NCBI GenBank assembly: GCA_015501055.1
Contig: JADNYV010001010.1
Location: 1-10,863 of the forward strand
DNA from: Mucidula mucida
Taxonomy: Eukaryota; Basidiomycota; Agaricomycetes; Agaricales; Physalacriaceae
Direction: 5' to 3'
DNA length: 10,863 bases
The notes under the pieces are model-generated. The model saw only the letters and a list, made by a program, of their open reading frames with translations, was not told the origin of the DNA and searched no databases. Every line of letters begins with the position of its first letter. Within the stretch, counting starts at the first letter, position 1. Below, piece after piece: positions 7,514 through 10,863 of the stretch. The translations under genes and the position numbers were made by a program.

Positions 7514-10500
7514 TACACTCACTCCTCTTAAGCCTGACAACTGGGAGCGTTTGCTCTCACTGTATGGGCTTAGCCATCGGTATCCACACCTCGTCAACGG
7601 TCTTCGCTACGGCTTCAATACGGGCGTTCCGCCCATTACATCTACATATACCCCTCCTAATAGCCCATCTATCATCACTAATATCGACGAATTCAATCGT
7701 ATCATTAGGAACGAGTTTGATTCAAATCGTTACATTGGTCCATTCTCAAAGCGCGAGTTGGAACACCTCATTGGTCCCTTTCAGAGTTCACCTCTGTCGC
7801 TCGTCCCGAAACCTCATACAGACAAGTTGCGCATGGTTCAGAACTTCTCGTTTCCTCGAACGCCGCGCGACGACGTTTACTCTATCAATCATTTCATCTC
7901 TTCAGACGATTTTCCGTGCACGTGGGGCACGTTCGAGGCTATATGCTTCAAGGTTGCCATGTTGCCACCAGGGTCTCAAGGGGCGATACGCGATGTGTCA
8001 GAAGCATATCGCAATATACCTATTCATGAATCTCAGTGGCCCGGAACAGTTGTTCAAATCCCAGGCGACAATTTTGTCGTTGATCCTTATTGTGCTTTTG
8101 GTCTCTCTTCCGCATGTGGAGTGTACGGCGGTGTCGGTGACGCTGCAGCAGACATTATTCGCGCATCGGGCATTGGTCCTTTATCAAAATGGGTTGACGA
8201 CCATTTCTTCATGCGCATTCTTCTTCATTTTCTTGATGAATACAACGAATACAGACGTCATTTGCGTGCATGCATACTCACACAAGGCGGTCGTCGTCAA
8301 ACAGGCGGTCGCATTTGGTGGAAGGGGGCAGAATCAGAATCATTCCCACAAGTATTTGATGAGGACATGGTGTTTGCTCTGCGAGATTTGTCCGCGACTT
8401 CTATTCGCTCAGCAGATGACGCGAAGTATACGTACTGCTTTGCAGACATCAACACAGTTTCCGAATTGCTGGGTCTACCGTGGAAAACCATCAAAGACTT
8501 TCCTTTCTCTTCGGGCGTCGTCCCTTTCACAGGTATCGGCTTCAACATCGAAGCCCGCATGCTCTCCTTGCCTCAGGACCGTCGCGAAAAGTACATTGCA
8601 TCAATCGTGCTCTGGAATTCAAAGGCGACGCACGACAAGAAGGAAACTGAGAAGCTGTATGGGCAGCTCTTATCATGCACGCGAATCATACCCGTTGGAC
8701 GAGCGTATCTCACAACGTTGGAGCGTTTCCTCGGCATTTTCGAAGATACTCCTTTCAAACCACGTACGCCACCGAAAGGTACAGAGCGGGACCTCTTCTG
8801 GTGGTCTACACAGTTACAGGACGAACACCTCACTAGACGCATTCCTCGACCTGTACAAGTCTGGGATTGTCGCGCGTACTCAGACGCGAGTTCAGGTGTG
8901 GGTGTTGCAATCGTCATCGGCAAGTGGTGGCGGGCGTGGCGACTGGTACCCGGATGGAACGCCTCGCCCGGCCGTGACATACAGTGGGCTGAAGCCATCG
9001 GCTTCGAATTATTGGTCCTATGCATCACACGAATCGGTACAAGACATTCAGTATAGTGGTGTTTTCTTCATTGATTTACGAGTCATTCTAGGTACCAGGG
9101 GAAACAAGTTTATCAAGGTCTACGGTGACAACACCCCCGTCGTTGAGGGCTGGTGGAATAATCGCAGCCGCAACCAAGCCGTCAACAACGTCTTCAAGCG
9201 GGTACACGATGTCTGCACCGCGGCTGACATTACTATCTTCTCCCGCTACGTCAACACCCACAATAACCCTGCAGACGCTCCCTCTCGCGGCGAATATGGT
9301 TCCACTGCCTTCCTTCTGCCCGACTTTGACTTACCAGGAGATGTCGCCAACTTCCTCATCCCATGGGATAGCCCGCTCATCGCCGCGGAACGCCATCGTG
9401 GCAAGGTTTCAGCCCTACCCAAGCCCTCCACTACCGCGTCTGTTCGTAATGCCTCACCACAGCAGGATTTCGACTGGCTCCCCGAGTCTCTCGTCGACGT
9501 CAATTCACGTTTCTAAACTGCCGGTGAGGCGACAAGCAGCATGGGTCAAACCATATCCCCTTCATTTAACAATAATCCCTTCACCTTTGCGCGAACATGT
9601 GTCTGCACGCGATCGCCTCATCAAGTGGACTCCCGCGACAACGCGTACTGCCGTGGCCGGCCTTTCAACCATGGATGTTCAGCGTCTCCACGACGTAATC
9701 ACGTTCGCTTATGCAGATGGTACACTCGAAACCTATGGATCCGGCCTATTGTGGTGGCATGTCTTTTGCGACCGTCGGGCTGTCCCAGAAGTGCTGAGAT
9801 GCCCAGCGCCAACTCTTTTAGTATCAAGTTTTATTGCAACGCTAGCGGGTTCTTACGCTGGCGGAACAATCTCTGGATATGTTGCTGGTGTTCGTGCATG
9901 GCACATCATCCATGGCGCGGTCTGGGCAATGAAAGACGATGAATTGGACGCTCTACTACGCGCCGCGGACGCTTTGGCACCGGAGTCTTCAAAACGGAAG
10001 AAGCGCCTGCCATACACAATTTCCGTCATCGAGACACTCTTATCCCACTTCAATCTTGATATTCCTCTCGACGCGGCAGTAGCTGCGTGTTTATCGACAA
10101 CGTTTTACTCAGCCGCTCGTTTGGGCGAGTTCACCGTTCGGACATTGACAAGTTTTGATCCAAAAATTCATGTCAAGCCATCAGATGTCGAAATGGTAAC
10201 AGCGTACATCACTCAGAGACGGTGTTCAACACTAATCATTTCCCCACTTACAGATGACAGACCGCAACGGCCTTAAACAGACCACCTTTCATCTGCCTTG
10301 GACCAAAGTGTCTCCCACTGGCGAAGACGTGTTCTGGGCGCGGCAGAACGGCTCAAGCGACCCGGAACATCTTCTCCAAGTGCACTTAACCGTGAATCAC
10401 CCTCCAGCAAATGGACACCTCTTCGCTTACAAGCAGAAGGGAAAGTTCAAACCACTCACGAAGGCCGCGTTTCTCAAGCGCGTACATCTGGCGTTTACGA

Positions 10501-10730
10501 AAGCGAGTCTTGATCCTCTGCAAGGCCATGGGATCCGAATAGGTGCCACATTGGAATACCTCTTACGTGGGGTTTCATTTGAAGCGGTAAAGACGATCGG
10601 CCGGTGGGCTAGTGATGCATTCCTGCGATACCTCCGAAAACATGCTGTGATTTTAGCTGTATACATGCAGGCGGATCCCGTCGTCCATGAGCGATTTATT
10701 ACATATACCCTTCCTCCTATTCGAAACTGA
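7476..10730 (+). CDS. Pol: reverse transcriptase, RNase H and tyrosine recombinase
   Basis: The ATG at 7476 is chosen because it begins MAPTSVLELRRS just before the conserved RT N-terminus; the frame is open upstream to 7067. Proposed exons are 7476-9036, 9092-9445, 9540-10195 and 10254-10730, giving 1,015 residues. RT motif A is RDVSEAY (Asp about 173), motif B CAFGLSSACGVYGG, and motif C WVDD (Asps 241-242). RNase H residues are Asp about 470 (YSDAS), Glu 506 (WAEA), Asp 533 (YGDN) and Asp 582 (NPADAPSRG). The recombinase has Arg about 832 (SAARLGEF), His-Gly-Ile-Arg 949-952 and Tyr 983 (RYLRKH), the R-HxxR-Y set. RT and RNase H copy the RNA to DNA and the recombinase inserts a circle without target duplication. 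Introns at 9037 and 10196 are well supported. The third, at 9446-9539, is a proposal to join RNase H with the recombinase, which may instead be a separate product. Confidence 0.8.
9037..9091 (+). other. 55-nt intron inside the RNase H domain
   Basis: The donor is GTACAA and the acceptor TTCTAG. Splicing in phase 1 joins CITRIG to TRGNKFIKVYGDN, linking the catalytic Glu and the third Asp of RNase H. Without it the frame stops at 9054-9056. Confidence 0.8.
9446..9539 (+). other. Proposed 94-nt intron joining RNase H to the recombinase
   Basis: The RNase H frame stops at TAA 9514-9516, while the recombinase frame is different. A GTAATG donor at 9446, a TTCTAAAC branch-like sequence at 9511-9518 and a GCAG acceptor ending at 9539 give the correct phase (C joined to CA). 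The donor is not the best consensus. Frameshifting or independent initiation are alternatives. Confidence 0.4.
10196..10253 (+). other. 58-nt intron inside the tyrosine recombinase
   Basis: The donor GTAACA, a CACTAATC branch region at 10230-10237 and the acceptor TTACAG flank a phase-0 junction. It joins KPSDVEM to MTDRNGLKQTTFHLP, restoring the segment between the first catalytic Arg and the HxxR box. Reading through it stops the protein at 10274-10276. Confidence 0.8.
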
Positions 10731-10863
10731 TAACACCATTTACCATATCGTATCACACCACTGTCTTTACACACTCAATCGTTATGCCTCCTACCTCTTG
10801 GGATCCTGCAGCGCGTCGGCATACCTCCTTCAACTGGGTTCTTGCAGATCCCTAGAGCTTGTA
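10731..10863 (+). other. 3' flank of the Ngaro-type element
   Basis: The stretch after the recombinase stop contains no AATAAA signal. A 23-codon frame at 10784-10855 (MPPTSWDPAARRH...) ends in TAG and has no known match that I recognise. The right-hand split repeats expected for Ngaro are either beyond the window or too diverged to see. Confidence 0.4.

Larger units (their letters stand above)
5981..10730 (+). mobile_element. Ngaro-type tyrosine-recombinase retrotransposon, coding part intact
   Basis: Gene order is Gag-like protein, reverse transcriptase, RNase H, tyrosine recombinase, all on the plus strand. This order with a tyrosine recombinase instead of an integrase defines the DIRS-like order of retrotransposons. 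Lack of a methyltransferase domain between RNase H and recombinase favours Ngaro over DIRS, and Ngaro elements are known from basidiomycetes. All catalytic residues looked for are present and the frames close once short introns are removed, so the copy is probably young. Ngaro elements are bounded by split direct repeats; these could not be identified here, so the limits given are those of the coding region only. Confidence 0.85.

Noticed and set aside
7300..9091. Long plus frame overlapping the reverse transcriptase as a separate protein
   Set aside because: Before 9092 it has no recognisable domain while the other frame carries all RT motifs; only its part after 9092 is real RNase H. Kept as a finding on overlapping frames, not as a gene.
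9541..9942. 133-codon plus frame within the recombinase
   Set aside because: Shadow frame; the recombinase residues are in the frame covering 9540-10195 in another register.
5981..10730. DIRS rather than Ngaro classification
   Set aside because: No methyltransferase-like domain seen between RNase H and recombinase or after it, and no inverted terminal repeats found; the ends were not seen, so this remains a preference.
10784..10855. 23-codon frame after the recombinase
   Set aside because: Too short, no motif, no clear splice donor leading onward within the window.

Overview
The window looks like nuclear DNA from a filamentous basidiomycete (Agaricomycete-type). The evidence is short GT-AG introns of about 50 nt with CTNAC-like branch sites, a fungal-type protein-kinase-like gene, and two retroelement families common in such genomes. 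Composition is about 50% GC and there is no bacterial signal. All identifications come from reading the sequence; no database was searched.

Layout. (1) 1-1622, minus strand: a decayed Ty3/gypsy retrotransposon. Gag with a CCHC zinc knuckle is in one frame broken by several nonsense codons. It is followed by a frameshifted protease with a DSG active site, and the window edge cuts the element just before its reverse transcriptase. (2) 1623-2750: its leader and a probable 5' LTR promoter, also reading on the minus strand. (3) 2751-3399: no gene I can support. (4) 3400-4691, minus strand: a five-exon protein-kinase-like gene with a membrane-anchor-like N-terminus and conserved catalytic-loop and DFG-type aspartates. 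A frame conflict in exon 2 suggests a small deletion. (5) 4692-5980: a gene-poor stretch with a TATA box, a doubtful short plus-strand reading frame and a possible small minus-strand multi-exon gene. Part of that gene is duplicated in an unusual way. (6) 5981-10730, plus strand: an apparently intact tyrosine-recombinase retrotransposon of the Ngaro type, with a Gag-like protein followed by reverse transcriptase, RNase H and tyrosine recombinase. No methyltransferase domain is seen.

How the parts work together. In the Ngaro-type element the Gag-like protein would package RNA, RT and RNase H would make cDNA, and the tyrosine recombinase would insert a circular intermediate. The reading frames join only if several introns are removed, which is notable for an element that moves through RNA. 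The older Ty3 copy points the other way and is dead. The kinase-like gene lies between them, so the window reads as a transposon-rich accessory region.

Most unusual signal. At 5437-5653 a 55-bp segment and a 23-bp segment each occur twice. In one copy they abut; in the other they are separated by 49 bp that has the form of a minus-strand spliceosomal intron (GTATGC...CTCAC...CTGTAG). The duplicate carries an AGGT at its edge, and the arrangement would itself create a second intron. This looks like intron gain or loss caught in place.
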